Source: Alviniconcha marisindica
Taxonomy: Eukaryota; Mollusca; Gastropoda; Provannidae
Direction: 5' to 3'
DNA length: 64,000 nucleotides
Assembly (NCBI GenBank): GCA_018857735.1
Contig: JABMCL010000191.1
Coordinates: 1,233,501-1,297,500 of the forward strand
Below the pieces are notes generated by a model that did no database searches, had not been told where the DNA came from, and worked only from the letters and a program-made list of their open reading frames with translations. Below are positions 51,365 through 63,500 of the stretch, piece after piece. The translations under genes and the position numbers were made by a program. Position 1 is the stretch's first letter. Each line of letters opens with the position of its first letter.

Positions 51365-51530
51365 GTAAACCCGGTCACATTTTAATTACGCACGTTTTAG
51401 ATACGTATTTGTGACGCCCTGCGTTCTTCAGTCACAGAGCAGAGAGAGAGAGAGAATGAACTGGGTTACATTTAATAACGCATGTGTTTACGTATTTATT
51501 TGTGACGCTCAGCATTCTTGAGTCACAGTT
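51365..51530. repeat. 75-bp motif with GA run, copies 2 and 3
   Basis: GGTCACATTTTAATTACGCA, ATACGTATTTGTGACGCC, CTGCGTTCTTCAGTCACAG and then the same order again after a short GA run. Confidence 0.8.
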
Positions 51531-53595
51531 CACTGAGAAAGGTTTCAAGAAAACCGAAAATGTTGAACACAGTGTGGTGTTACTGTTGTTTTTATTTACG
51601 CTAGAAGAAAGAAAGGCTGGTGAAGACGGTCCCCCGTCCCATCGCCCACCCCACGCTCATCCAAACAGGTACGTTTGATTCATATGCACGCTTCGAGACA
51701 CGATTCTGTCACACTTGCTCAACCAGCACAAGCTCGTTGTGGTTTGTAGACACCTTCGACCAATCGCAGACTAGTATACAACACAACGACCCGTGTGATT
51801 TCATGAATATGAAAGGAAACATTCTTTTTTCTGAGGAATGAGTGAACAACTACTGGTGAGGTTGACAAAATTGATAGAACAGTTCTATGGAAATGTATTC
51901 ACCTATACGACGAAACACAAGGAAACAATAAAACACAAGCGCTTTCGACAGAAAATTGTCTTCGTCAGATGCAAGAAAATAGACCGATAATAATAAAAGA
52001 AGAAGGAAGCAATGAAGAAGACAGACACGAAGAATCTGATGTGAAAAAAAGAAATAAAATAAAAAATCGTTAAGAATGTATATGCAGATTTAAAACGACG
52101 TCATCAAAATGACGACAATTAGGAAGATTTTTAAGTGGGCAGATCGTGGCAAACACTGAACTTCAAAACAAACAAGATCTGCCAACAGTATGTCCACATT
52201 ATGGTTTTGTTGCCAAACAAATAGCAAGGCTCCCAAAGTAGGACAGGTTTTCCCATACGCTAATTGTAACAATCACTCGTTTGTTGTTTTGTTTGTGGAC
52301 TGATCCATTATGAAGCTGATATTACAGTTTGGAAAAGTTCAATTGTAGGGGTTGATGCATAGTACTGAGTGCAGTTCACAAGGTGTTTGGGTGGCCGACG
52401 TTCTCCCAACCAAGCGAGTGGACGAATTTCCCCTATGCCACCCTATGTGTTTGGATCAATGAAACGATGGCAAAATCATTCTGACGTCATTACGATATCA
52501 ATAATTTGACGCAAGATTATAGAAAGGAGAAGTGGCCTAGTCAGTCTACGGCCAAACGAGGTATAAAATGAAAAAGTCAGCAACATAAGTTTTTTGAGCT
52601 GCGTTACACTGGGTATGCCCACAAAGTATCATGTATAAAATCGGACACGAAATTCCTAATCCTACTAGAGGAAAACGAGGTCGCGTGACGTAATACAACC
52701 GTTGTACTTTTTCTGATAACAGATGAGGCATAACGTTCAAAATATGTTCAAAACCTACCAAATAATTAGATCAAACGAAAGCTGATGTTTTGTTTTCTTC
52801 GTGTGCATATTTTCAAGCAGAAATAGCCGATGTAGAGATCTGACGTTATTCATTACATGATGTTCTGACGTGTGGCTAACAAAATGGAGCAAAGAAAGAA
52901 ACTCATTGGTTTCTACGTTTCATTAGAGATAATCCTGTCAAACTTCATGAGGAATTGACAGAGTTTTACAGCGAGCTTGGTGTTGCAGATTGTAATGTGA
53001 TACAACCGTGACGCCAAAGAACCGCTGACACCTGAAAGAAAACCTTGGTGATAACGCCAGCACTGATTCACAAAGCCTGGTCAGTGTCCTGTCTAGACGA
53101 GCAAAATGTCCAAGTTTTCACCCATACACCCTAGAGTCCAGACTATGGCCTATGCGACTTCTCTCTTTTTTTCTCTCTTTTTTTCAGGTGAGGAAGCAGA
53201 AACGGGTAGGGCGGAGGTTTTTAATGGATACATGGTCTCTCAACATCTGTCATTTCAGAGCTCATGACTTTCCCCTCATCATAGTACTAGAAAGCATGTA
53301 AGGTGTAGGTGAAAAATTTGAAATTGCTTGCGATGAGAGAAGGGGGCTTAGAGCTTACTGCGGAACCCTTCACTACTTTCCCCCAGCAGACCAGTCAAGC
53401 CAATTTTGTGAGAATTGTGACTAAAATGTGTTGCCATACTTTTTACAAAGCAGATTAATAGATAAACATTGTACTCGTGCAACAATAATCGTCTGCTACA
53501 ATCAGTCGGTAAATCAACAAGGATCTCGGCAGTCTATAACTTTATTCCATCTCAGTGCATAAGCCGAGCTGAACTCCACAAACCTTTCCCGATAC
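51531..53595. other. Pappalysin upstream intron, no gene recognised
   Basis: One spot (51940-51970) carries CTGACGA and GAAA on the minus strand, see findings. No exon with family similarity, no RT motif. Confidence 0.4.
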
Positions 53596-53599
53596 GGCA

Positions 53600-53679
53600 G
53601 AAAAAAACACAGCAGATTTGTCAATGCCTGAACAGTGTCGACACTGTTCAGGCATTGACAAATCTGCTGTGTTTTTTTC
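53600..53679. repeat. 80-bp perfect spacerless palindrome
   Basis: The centre is GTC|GAC at 53639/53640. The left half runs from GAAAAAAACACAGCAGATTT to GCCTGAACAGTGTC and the right half is its exact reverse complement. Confidence 0.97.
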
Positions 53680-55120
53680 CTTCTGGATAACCTACCAAAT
53701 GCACATCTAGGTCAACATGCTTTCAGAAACGTAAAATACGAGAAGCTAAAGAATAATGATGACCTATTGTGGCTATTTTTGTGACGTCCAGCACGAGAGA
53801 CACAGAAACAAACGACAATCTACTTACCACAGGCCAAAATGGTCTGAACATTACGAGGATAATATTTTACAGCTTCAAATCGAAAATTATACATTTTCTA
53901 CTAGGCTTTGGTTGTCCTATTTTATATGTGACAATAAGCATACTTTTGTGAAGCAAATGTCACCAGATTTAGCCATGTTGCTTGCTTTTTTACTCGAAAC
54001 CGTAGACTGACTAGACAAAAGGAAGAGTCGAAGGAAACAATGGCTCTACCAGTAGTTACTGATGGCAAAAATGACAAAACTGAAAAGAATGACTAGGAAT
54101 ATGTACATAACAAGAGAACACGGGACGGGATATGTATTTTGTTTTGTGTGTCGCCTTCTTTTGTGTTAAGAGATAATAAATACATTCTTTCATGTGCTAT
54201 TATAAGGAGCAAATAGCCCGTTGAACGAAAGCAACGAAGAACTGAGAATGAAACAGTGGTGTTTATATCTTCATTTTTCAAGATTATGCAATCAAAGCAG
54301 AGATAATTTGGAGTTACTACCATTTATCTTTGGAGGACCAAAATAAAAAGAACGTTTAGCTCGACTGGCAAGATACAGGTCGCGGCTGGTAAACCTGGGT
54401 GACCAGGTGGAGAGGTGGAGAGAGCGGTGCACAAAGTTAGACGTCTGCGATAGGAAACTGGCAAAGCTGTTACTGGACAAGTAAAAGTAAAGGTTCCCTA
54501 TACTTCTTTTTTGATTGATAGGAGTAGTCTACAGGAACCATACGTTTAAATATTCTACTAAGTACTACCTGTTTGCATAAGTGTGTTTCTGGCGTGCCAC
54601 CGGCCGGTAGGTTTTTCTTTTCATTATTATTATGGTGTCTAAAATATTTCCTGTAGTAGCATCGGATCAATACGCTGAGAAAGAATTGTCACCCAACACT
54701 TTGCACCTCGGTCCATCGTAAACGGCAGCTACAGGTCTCATCCACTATAGTGAAGTACACATAGTACGATTAGGAGATTTATTCAAAGAAAGACATAAAA
54801 TTATTTACACAATCACCAGTTAAGTCGCCCGACAACTTATTACGCCTGAGCAGATTACGTGCCTGAGACAACGCCATTGTCAATTGTTTGTAGGCCGAGT
54901 CTACAAAAACTTGTGTAAAACAACAAAATGTAATGACGTAATACACATTCCATAAATAGCTGCACCTGAGGGGAGATCCTCAATCTATTTTTAGACCACT
55001 ACAGTTATTCTTAAACTGCCGCATTTCAACGGGACCAAAGCAGAAATGAATGTTACATAATAATTGCACATAAAACAATAAAACTTCATGCAAAAAATCG
55101 TTTTTTAGCCAAATCTGCGT
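53680..55120. other. Pappalysin upstream intron, no gene recognised
   Basis: Short AT-rich frames only; none has RT, protease or other known motifs. Confidence 0.4.
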
Positions 55121-55127
55121 GGGCCAG

Positions 55128-57330
55128 TCCATTTAAGGACGCGACTGAGACAATTTATACACTGCCAATTTTCGAAGGAGATCATCAAAGGCTTCACAAA
55201 AGAACACCACACAATTTGTTATTGTTTATACTGGAAAGTCATTGGTCAACAAGACTTGTTAAAGCGGTGTGACAAGAGTGGTTTTCTCTGAACCCTGACT
55301 GGTTAGGGTGAAGCAGGTTGTTTTTTGTTACAATGTACATGAACATACTTGTTTATGTGTTTCTCAAATGGCTTTGAGAGAACCTACAAGATAGAAATTG
55401 GCCTATAGTTTGACGGATCTGAGCTCTTTCCAGATTTAGACAGACTTTGGCCTGCTTGAAAGCAGCCTGAACATAACATTTCTGTATACAAAGATTGTAA
55501 ACATACGTTAGGCTATCACTGATTACAGGTGCAGAAAGCTTCAGTATTTTTCCACCCATACCATATAGTCCACGAGTTTCAGTTTAAGTGTATAAGTCTA
55601 TTGAAAACCTCGGTTACTGTCATGGGTGGAATAGGAGGGGCAGACTGTATGTGTTTAATGTCACAGAACTCTTTTAGCACATATAAGTCATTAGATTCTT
55701 TTCTTTTGCAAGATTTAACCCTATCGGCAATTCCAGAAAATTTAGTTTTTAGTTCGTTGGCGGAAATGTCTTTAGTGTGTGAAGAATCAGCTGCAGCATT
55801 TTTGTTTGTCAGTTAAGTTGTGGCTTTCTATGTAGGTTTTAAATTTCGATTTGAAGAAGTAAGGTCTTGGAGAACCCCTTTCGATCAATGACGGAGGGGA
55901 CGTAACTTTGTTCCTTTGCTTTTTGTATTTTTCGTGTTGTCTACTTTATAAGGGATGGTCATTATAGTGGAAGGCCTTGTGAGCCATTTCGGTTTAGGAA
56001 GCATGCTTGTCATAGATACTGACGGAGGCCTCATGCCAATGCTGTAGAGCACCATCGTACTCACTGAAGTTGTACACCTCCGAAATAGTGAAATGTGACA
56101 GATCAAGAAGAAAGAATTCCTCATCAAACTTTGAGAAACAACGATAGTTTATTTTCTTATGGCCAGACTTGGGGATTGTCACCCCCTTTTTGAAGGACTA
56201 TGTCCGGTCTGGAATACAAATTAAAAAAATGGTTCTGTCTTACGCCTGTGCACACCTGTGTTGCCGGGTGTGCCTGAAATGTGGGGTATATATGCCACGG
56301 GAGAGGGGGGTGGGGCATCCTTTTTTGAGGATGTACCTCTGGTGGAGTTTACGTACCTTGTATTTAAACGCATGCCAGGTGAGAGATACTGTAGGCGACT
56401 GAGGTCTTTGTTGTTGTGCTAGTGTGACGTCTTTTGAGCGCTAATTAACTCCCTTGTGTGTTGATTCTGCACAAGCGCTCTGGGCCTCGTTCTGTTTTAG
56501 ACTTGTGGTCATTAACTGAGTGTGCGCATGCGTCAAGACGTCTGTTGAGGATGATAACTTTCTAAGGGAGGGTTGGGGATGTGTGAACCTAATGATTTTT
56601 ATTTAATTTGAGTTTTTACATTTTGGTTTGACAGAGAAAGCATTATTCCAGGTAATTTGGAGTTTTCTATTAGTGTTTGCAGACTGAAAGAAAGAGGACG
56701 TATGTCTAAGAGTGTGTATGTGCGTGTGTTTCATGACTTAGAATTATTGAGATATATTCTTCGTTGTGCGATCGAACGACAGCTTTAATTTCCCGCTGGG
56801 ATGAATAAAGTATATTGTTATTGTTACTGTTAATCAGCGTTTTGGAAGTAGCGGTAATCCTTGTAGGTGTTGAAATGAGTTGATAAAGATTATGATTTTC
56901 AAGCTTTTGAAGCCATTATTTACTGGGTTTGAGTAGGTCAGTACTGAAGTCTCCAAGTAGGATTATTTCTTTGGGCTTTAGACATGCAGCATCCATCATA
57001 GAGATGAAGTTATCTGTCCAGTCAACACGTTCTGCTGGATTTCTGTAGCCGAAACCCAGTCGAAGTGGTGACGCCCTTTTTAAGTTTAATTCAATCCACA
57101 CCGCTTCAACGGCGTGTTGTTCTAAATGATGAAGACTTTAAAAGTAAGGGGGTGATGGATATATAAATATTACCAAGTCCGTTTCCTTCTTCCTCGGGGG
57201 GTCAAGCGTACAATGCTCTATCCTGGCATGGAGATATCGGAATCGGAGATATGACAGGACAATCTTGATTCAGACAGATCAAGTATATGGAAAGTCTTGC
57301 CACAGTTACACTAAACAGATGCTATATCTG
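55128..57330 (-). mobile_element. LINE family 'A', third copy, interrupted
   Basis: Minus strand, reading from high to low coordinates. About 57100-56920 encodes part of the AP-like endonuclease (GFGYRNPAERVDW, then EIILLGDFSTDLLKPSK). After an interruption at about 56185-56835, 56180-55830 holds the linker to RT (YNFSEYDGALQHWHEASVSI). 55440-55128 matches the upper part of the fragment at 1-735. Frames are shifted at several points. Confidence 0.78.
56185..56835 (+). mobile_element. 5'-truncated LINE 3' UTR nested in the family A copy
   Basis: About 650 bp in plus orientation ending CCGCTGGGATGAATAAAGTA and a TTGTTATTG-type tail, with no coding motif. It separates the endonuclease and linker parts of the host LINE. 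Borders are estimates. Confidence 0.6.
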
Positions 57331-57529
57331 TTAATGTGTTAATAGGATGGTTGATGTTGAGGTAAGCACATCTGAGCACATCTCTGATCGTCTATGAGTC
57401 AGCAGAAACAGACATTTTGCAGTACCTCATAGTAAATTGGAGAAAGAAAAAAAAAGTAGATCAGCAAATACAAGAAACAAATCTGAAAAATGGACAGACC
57501 TGTATGTGTACGTGTATGACTGATCAGCT

Positions 57530-59110
57530 GTAAAGGAAGCAAAGCAAAACACAACAAACACTTGATAGGAATCGAACACCAAGAGATGCCTTCACAGGAC
57601 AACACACGGCAGAGTTAATCAGCAAACAACTGTCAGTCACTATCGACAAATGTCCTAGTCGTGGTAGAATCAGCACAAAAAGGAACAACACTCGAGCCAA
57701 TTCAACCACCAAGAGATACAATTACCTGTGCGGCACAGCTTATCAGAAAACCAATGGTCAACCTCAGCAAAGACCAATCAGCAAGTACTGGACAAGGTCC
57801 AAAATCAAGCTCTCGGGATCATCACTGGCTCCATGAGATCCACACCAATCAAGGCTATGGAGAAAACTGCTGCTGTCCAAGGAGAGAGGAGAGATGCCCA
57901 AATCATGGTCCAGGCAGAGAAACTCAAAAGCCTGCCAAATCATCCCATGAAAGAAAGGATGAATGGACTGACAAAGACCCGTCTCAAGCGCAGCAGTTTC
58001 ATCCATGAAAGTAAGAGACTTGCTAGAGAACACAGAGGAGACTTACCACAAGCCTCATTCCCGCTGAGTCCTGCAGATCTGCTTCAGCCTTACAAAGGAT
58101 AACACACGAATCTCCAGATTAACACCACATGGACTAGAGACCCCCAGGACAACACCATCAAGTGCTCTCTGACACAGGCCATGATTGCAGAGTGGTATCC
58201 AGAAGCAGCATGGATCCATGCATACACCGATGGATCTGCAACAGACGCCGTGACCAGTGGAGGAACAAGTGTGTATGTCAAGTAAACAGAAGGAGAAGTA
58301 CAATCAGCAAGAATTCCCGCTGGTAAATATTGCTCCAAGTGTATGGCGGACTTTCAGGCTCTTGTGCAGGGCGCTTCCATGGCCAAAGACTCCAGTAACG
58401 AATGTCTCCAGGTTGTCTTCATGTCAGACACACTTTCAGTCCTGGAAGCTACAGCAGGAGACAAAACTCCCCCATCTCGCAAAAAGGTCTTCATGAGGTC
58501 GCACAGCACAGACGAGTAGTCCTGCAGTGGGCACCAGCCCACTGTAGTCTTCCAGGAAATGAAAAAGCAGACGAGGTCGCCAAACTTGGATCCAAAGGAA
58601 GACAGCAAGACAACAGTGTCACCTTTTAAGAAAAGAAGACCCTCATCAGAGCAGCCCTGGAGCAACGCACTGAGAGGGATGACTTCCACTTCCTTGATCG
58701 GTGGCAGCAGGTTGTGGTCATGAGACTACACACCATGGGCCACAGCCGACTCAATGCCCTCATGTTCAGCGAAATGAAGCTGGCAACATCACCAACCTGC
58801 AACTACGATCTTGAAGACCAGGCGGCCGAACATACACTGCAGAGATGCCCGCTTCTGCAGACAGCAAGAACAAACGTGTGGCCAACAGCAGTCCAGCTAC
58901 ACACCAAACTCTATGGCAGCAATGAGGAACTGGAGAAGGCGGCAACATGATAGTCTGCAAGACTGGACTTTCAGTGTAGCGGTGATCGAGAAGAACAAAA
59001 ATGAAGAAGAGACAAACCAAAAACAGAAAACAACAACAACAACAACAACAAAAACCAGTACGGCAGAACTGATCAGCAAACAGCTGTCAATAGATGTCCG
59101 CAATACGTGT
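57530..59110 (+). mobile_element. LINE fragment with RNase H domain (I/Nimb-like)
   Basis: 57728-58102 encodes the RT thumb side (KVQNQALGIITGSMRSTPIK). 58200-58283 has IHAYTDGSATDAVTSGG (RNase H first Asp) and 58520-58590 has WAPAHCSLPGNEKADEVAK (the H-x-x-x-P-G-N-E-x-A-D signature). 58714-58950 continues with a cysteine-bearing C-terminal part (CNYDLEDQAAEHTLQRCPLL). Frames shift at least three times. A 55-bp sequence (ACGGCAGARYTGATCAGCAAA type) occurs on both sides, at 57595-57650 and 59061-59112. Confidence 0.8.
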
Positions 59111-59159
59111 CCTAACATTGCAGCAGGCACTGAAGCACACACAGATATAGTCTAAAAAG

Positions 59160-59755
59160 AGTACACGGGTACTATATATACTATATACAGTACAGAGTGA
59201 CTCCGCAGTCAAACAAACTCTTATCCTAACATTGTAGCAGTCAGACTCAACCTCTAGTGGTAATCAACAAGTATTTACCGTATGCAATCGAGAGTCCGCC
59301 ATGGTTACGACCAAGTACCAATTTTACGTTAAATGAAGACCGGCATTTTTTTTGTGTGTGTGTGCAAATTGTACAAGACAATTTAGTTTTGTTTTGTTGT
59401 TGTTGTTGTTGTTGTTTGTTTGTTTGCTTGCATCTGGTGAAGATGACAGCCACGAAATTTATATTTTGCTTATAGCCTTAAAAGTCGTTGTGACCACAGT
59501 AACAAGGAAATCAATGGATATAAAAATGTATGCAAGTTTTTTAAGAGCGCTATTGCGTAATTGCACGCGAATGTTTGATCAGATAAGCAAAATTTGTTTT
59601 GTAAGATTCGATTTTGTACTTTGAACTGTGTTTGATACATCGTTTGAACGATCGAGCTTTTGAATTGGTCCTATGGTTGTCATACAAACTTCATTTGCGA
59701 CGTTGAAAGCCAAAGGAGTCTGCCTCCTCTCTTCCCTTCGTGCCCACCCCCTATC

Positions 59756-59756
<1 letters not shown>
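59160..59756. other. No gene recognised
   Basis: T-rich with a GTT run near 59395-59415. Confidence 0.4.
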
Positions 59757-59786
<30 letters not shown>

Positions 59787-59880
59787 CGTGCGTGCGTGAC
59801 TGCGTGTGTGGGTGAGTGGGTGCGTGCGTGTGTATATGTGTGTGTGTTTGGCTCTCCCCCGTCCCCCCCCCCCCCCTCCA
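59757..59880. repeat. GT/GC microsatellite and C-run
   Basis: GT units with GTGC and GGGT variants, ending in a CCCC tract at 59862-59878. Confidence 0.93.
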
Positions 59881-60540
59881 CCCCATTCTCCTTGTCCATC
59901 TTCTTTCTTCGCTTCGCCCTCCGTCGTGTGCTCCCTCTTTCCTTCGCCCCCCACCCCCTCCCGAGAGAAATGTTGGAAGTTTGCATCGAGCACTTTGAAT
60001 GTATGAATGTAAATATTATTGTAAAGCCAAACGTGAAGTTGGAAATTAATATTTGCGCTTCCAGACCAGCGATTTCACCAGGAAAACACTTTTTTCTTTT
60101 CTTTTTTCTTCTCCACCCCCCCTCCCTTTTCCCCCATAATTCTTTGTCTTAGATATTCTTTGTTGGACTGTATTGATCTGTACATCATGTATTTTTCCTG
60201 TGTATTTGTTTGCGTGTTTCTTGGTTTTATCTTGGCCACTGTATTCGATTTTCACGTGCATACTGAAAAATGGTTTTAACTTTATGCGACGTTTGCGTGT
60301 GCCTGTGCCAGCATTCTGTAATGCTTGGCCAGTGAAGAATACTGACATAGATGTGATTTTTTGTTATCTCGCTAGGTGCGTGCTGAATGTACATGTATTT
60401 CTCAGTGTGGATCTTTTCCCATTGGCATTGTATTGGAGTCTTGTGAACTTTGTTCACATAGTAGTGTTATTTGTTTTGTTTGTACTAGTTACTGCTGCCT
60501 GTGGAAGGTGATCTCCTTGCTATAGTACCAAACTTGGACA
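59881..60540 (+). other. Possible 5' UTR of the L1/Tx1-type LINE
   Basis: T-rich, with no coding signal, directly upstream of the endonuclease start. Its assignment to the LINE is by position only. Confidence 0.3.
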
Positions 60541-63500
60541 ATGAGTAATACTGTTAAGATTGTTTCAGTGAACTGCCAGGGCCTCTCCGACCCGCGTAAG
60601 AGATGTGTTTCATTACTTAAGACAAAAATCATACTCAATATATCTATTGCAGGATACTCATTTTGACCCAAAAATGGAGAACTGTATTCGGGCTGAGTGG
60701 GGATATAAGTCTTACTTTGCATCGTATAACTCAAACTCGAGAGGTGTTGCCATATTATTCAACAATAATTTAGAATTTTTAGTGAAAAAAGTGTACAAGG
60801 ATATCTTAGGAAACTGCATATTTGTTACTGTAACAATAATGGATAGGGATTTTTTGATAGTCAGTCTGCAAGGGCCTCAACCGTGATGATCCCGAGTTTT
60901 ACGCTGAACTTGAAGAACGGATAAACGATGCTGGTTTTGAAAACATTATTATTGGAGGTGATTGGAATTTAGTCTTGGACTATACATTAGACTATTACAA
61001 TTATAAGCACCATAATAATATCAAAGCACAAGAACAGGTGGACAATCTAATGATATATCTTGACCTTTTGGATATTTGGAGGGAACTTTATCCCGAAATG
61101 AGAAGATACACATGGCGTCGAAATACACCACTTCAGCAAAGTAGACTCGATTTTTTCTTGATTTCAGACCTTCTGTCCACCTTTGTTACACATGCCGACA
61201 TTAAGGCTGGGTACAGAACAGAACAGTCTATGATCACACTGACGTTGACATTAGGGAAAGAGTCTAAAAACAAACTATTGTGGAAATTTAATAATTCTTT
61301 ATTGAAAGATAAACTCTTTGCGGAAGAAATTAATGACGTTATAAAAGCTGTAATTGAAGAGTATGCAGCTTTATCATACATACGGGAACAGCTTTCCAAA
61401 ATTCCGAAATGTGATATTCAATTTGTTATATCAGACCAGCTGTTTTTAGATGTATTATTAATGAAAATTAGATCAAAGACAATTTCTTATGCTACAATGA
61501 AAAAACGTCTGTATGAAAAAAAGGAAAAAGATCTAGAAAACAGTATTCAAAGTTTAGAAGCTAAGATAGTTATGAACGAAAATGAAAAAAGGAAGTTAGA
61601 GCAGGACAAGCAGGAGCTAGTCGCGATTAGAAACAAGAGAATGGAAGGAGTCCTGCTTCGCTCGAGAGCGAGATGGATTGCCGACGGTGAAAAAATTACA
61701 AAATACTTTTGTGGACTCGAGAAACGTAATTATATAAGTAAACAAATGACCAAACTTACATTGAATAATGAAGAAGAAATATATGAAAGCAAGGACATTA
61801 TTGAAGAAGTAAAAGTGTTTTACGAAAGATTATATTCTGAAAGACGAATAGAAGACTGCGAAATATTAGATACGGCTCAAGATATTCCTATGCTGACATT
61901 GCAGGAAAAGACTTCGCTGGAAGGGGAAATTACTTTAGCTGAAGCAAGTCTTGCGCTTAAAAATATGAAAAATTACAAAAGCCCTGGCTCCGATGGTTTT
62001 ACTGCTGAATTTTTTAAGTTCTTTTGGTTGCAGCTGGGTTCCTTTGTTGTTAGATCACTAAATGATGGTTTTAGAAAAGGTGAATTATCAACAACACAGA
62101 AAGAGGGGGTAATAATATGCATACCAAAAGGAGATAAATCAAAAGACTTAATCAAAAACTGAGGCCAATCTCACTTCTTAATGTTGTTTATAAAATAGGA
62201 TCTGCATGTATTGCCAAGCGTTTAAAAGACGTTCTTCCTTCTTTGATCAATGAGAACCAAACTGGGTTTATGGAGATAACATTCGATTGATATATGAGCT
62301 TATTAGTTACTTGTATAGAGAAAATAAACCTGGGTTACTCTTGTGCTTAGACTTTGAAAAAGCCTTTGATTCTGTTGACTGGAAATTTATGTTTAAAGTT
62401 TTACGTACTTTTGGTTTTGGGCCAGATATATGGCAGTGGATATCTACGTTTTATAAAGATATAAAGTCATCTGTCACGGTTAATGGACACTTATCACAAT
62501 GGCTCGCTATTCAGAGGGGATGTAGACAAGGGGATCCGATATCACCAGATTATTTTATGTGTAGAGATACTTGCCATTATGATCAGACAAAATAAACATA
62601 TAAAAGGTATCTTTATAGGAGAAACTGAATACAAGATTTCACAATATGCAGATGATACTGAAATTACGCTGGAAGGTGACAGAAATTCATTTGAAGAAAC
62701 AGTTAAGACCATCAGCGGATTCGGAAAAGCATCAGGTCTCTTCTTAAATGCGGGGAAGACCAGTGCCATATGGCTCGGTAATAAACGAAATTCTCCTGTT
62801 AAATATATGCCACATTTGCAAATGGAATGGAACCCACCTAAATTTAAGATACTTGGTATATGGTTTACTAACGACTTAAAAGAGTGTGAGGTACTCAACT
62901 TTAGTGACAAATTTTCGGAAATTCGAGCTTTGTACAAAGTGTGGTTAAGGAGACAAATAACACCACTAGGCAGAGTAGCAGTTCTAAAATCGTTGATTCT
63001 ATCTAAGATTATTCACCTATGGATGTTATTGCCAAACCCACCAGACAACCTTGTTAACGAATTGCAGAAGACAGTGTTTCAGTTTGTGTGGAATAGAAAA
63101 CAGGACAGGATAAGCAGAAAAATAGCCGTCAGATCCATCGCGAAAGGAGGGCTTGGGATACCGAACATAAAAACTTATATTAATGCACTGAAGTTAATTT
63201 GGATTCGAAAATTAAAAACAAATGAGCACAAGTGGAAAAGTATAATTAAATCAACTTATCCTAAAGTGGCGTGGTTTGAACAACTGGGATCAAGCCTTCA
63301 TTTTCAGGAACATGAGGTTAATAAGTTTTGGAGTCACGTATTTATGGCATATAAAGAGTTCGGTAAACAAATACATGTAGAAAATTCAGAAGAGCTAGTT
63401 GCTGAGCCAATCTTCTGCAATCAGAATATCCTAGTTGGAAACAGAATGATTATTTATAAAAACTGGATTGACAGGCGTGTCACATTAAAAATATGCTGAA

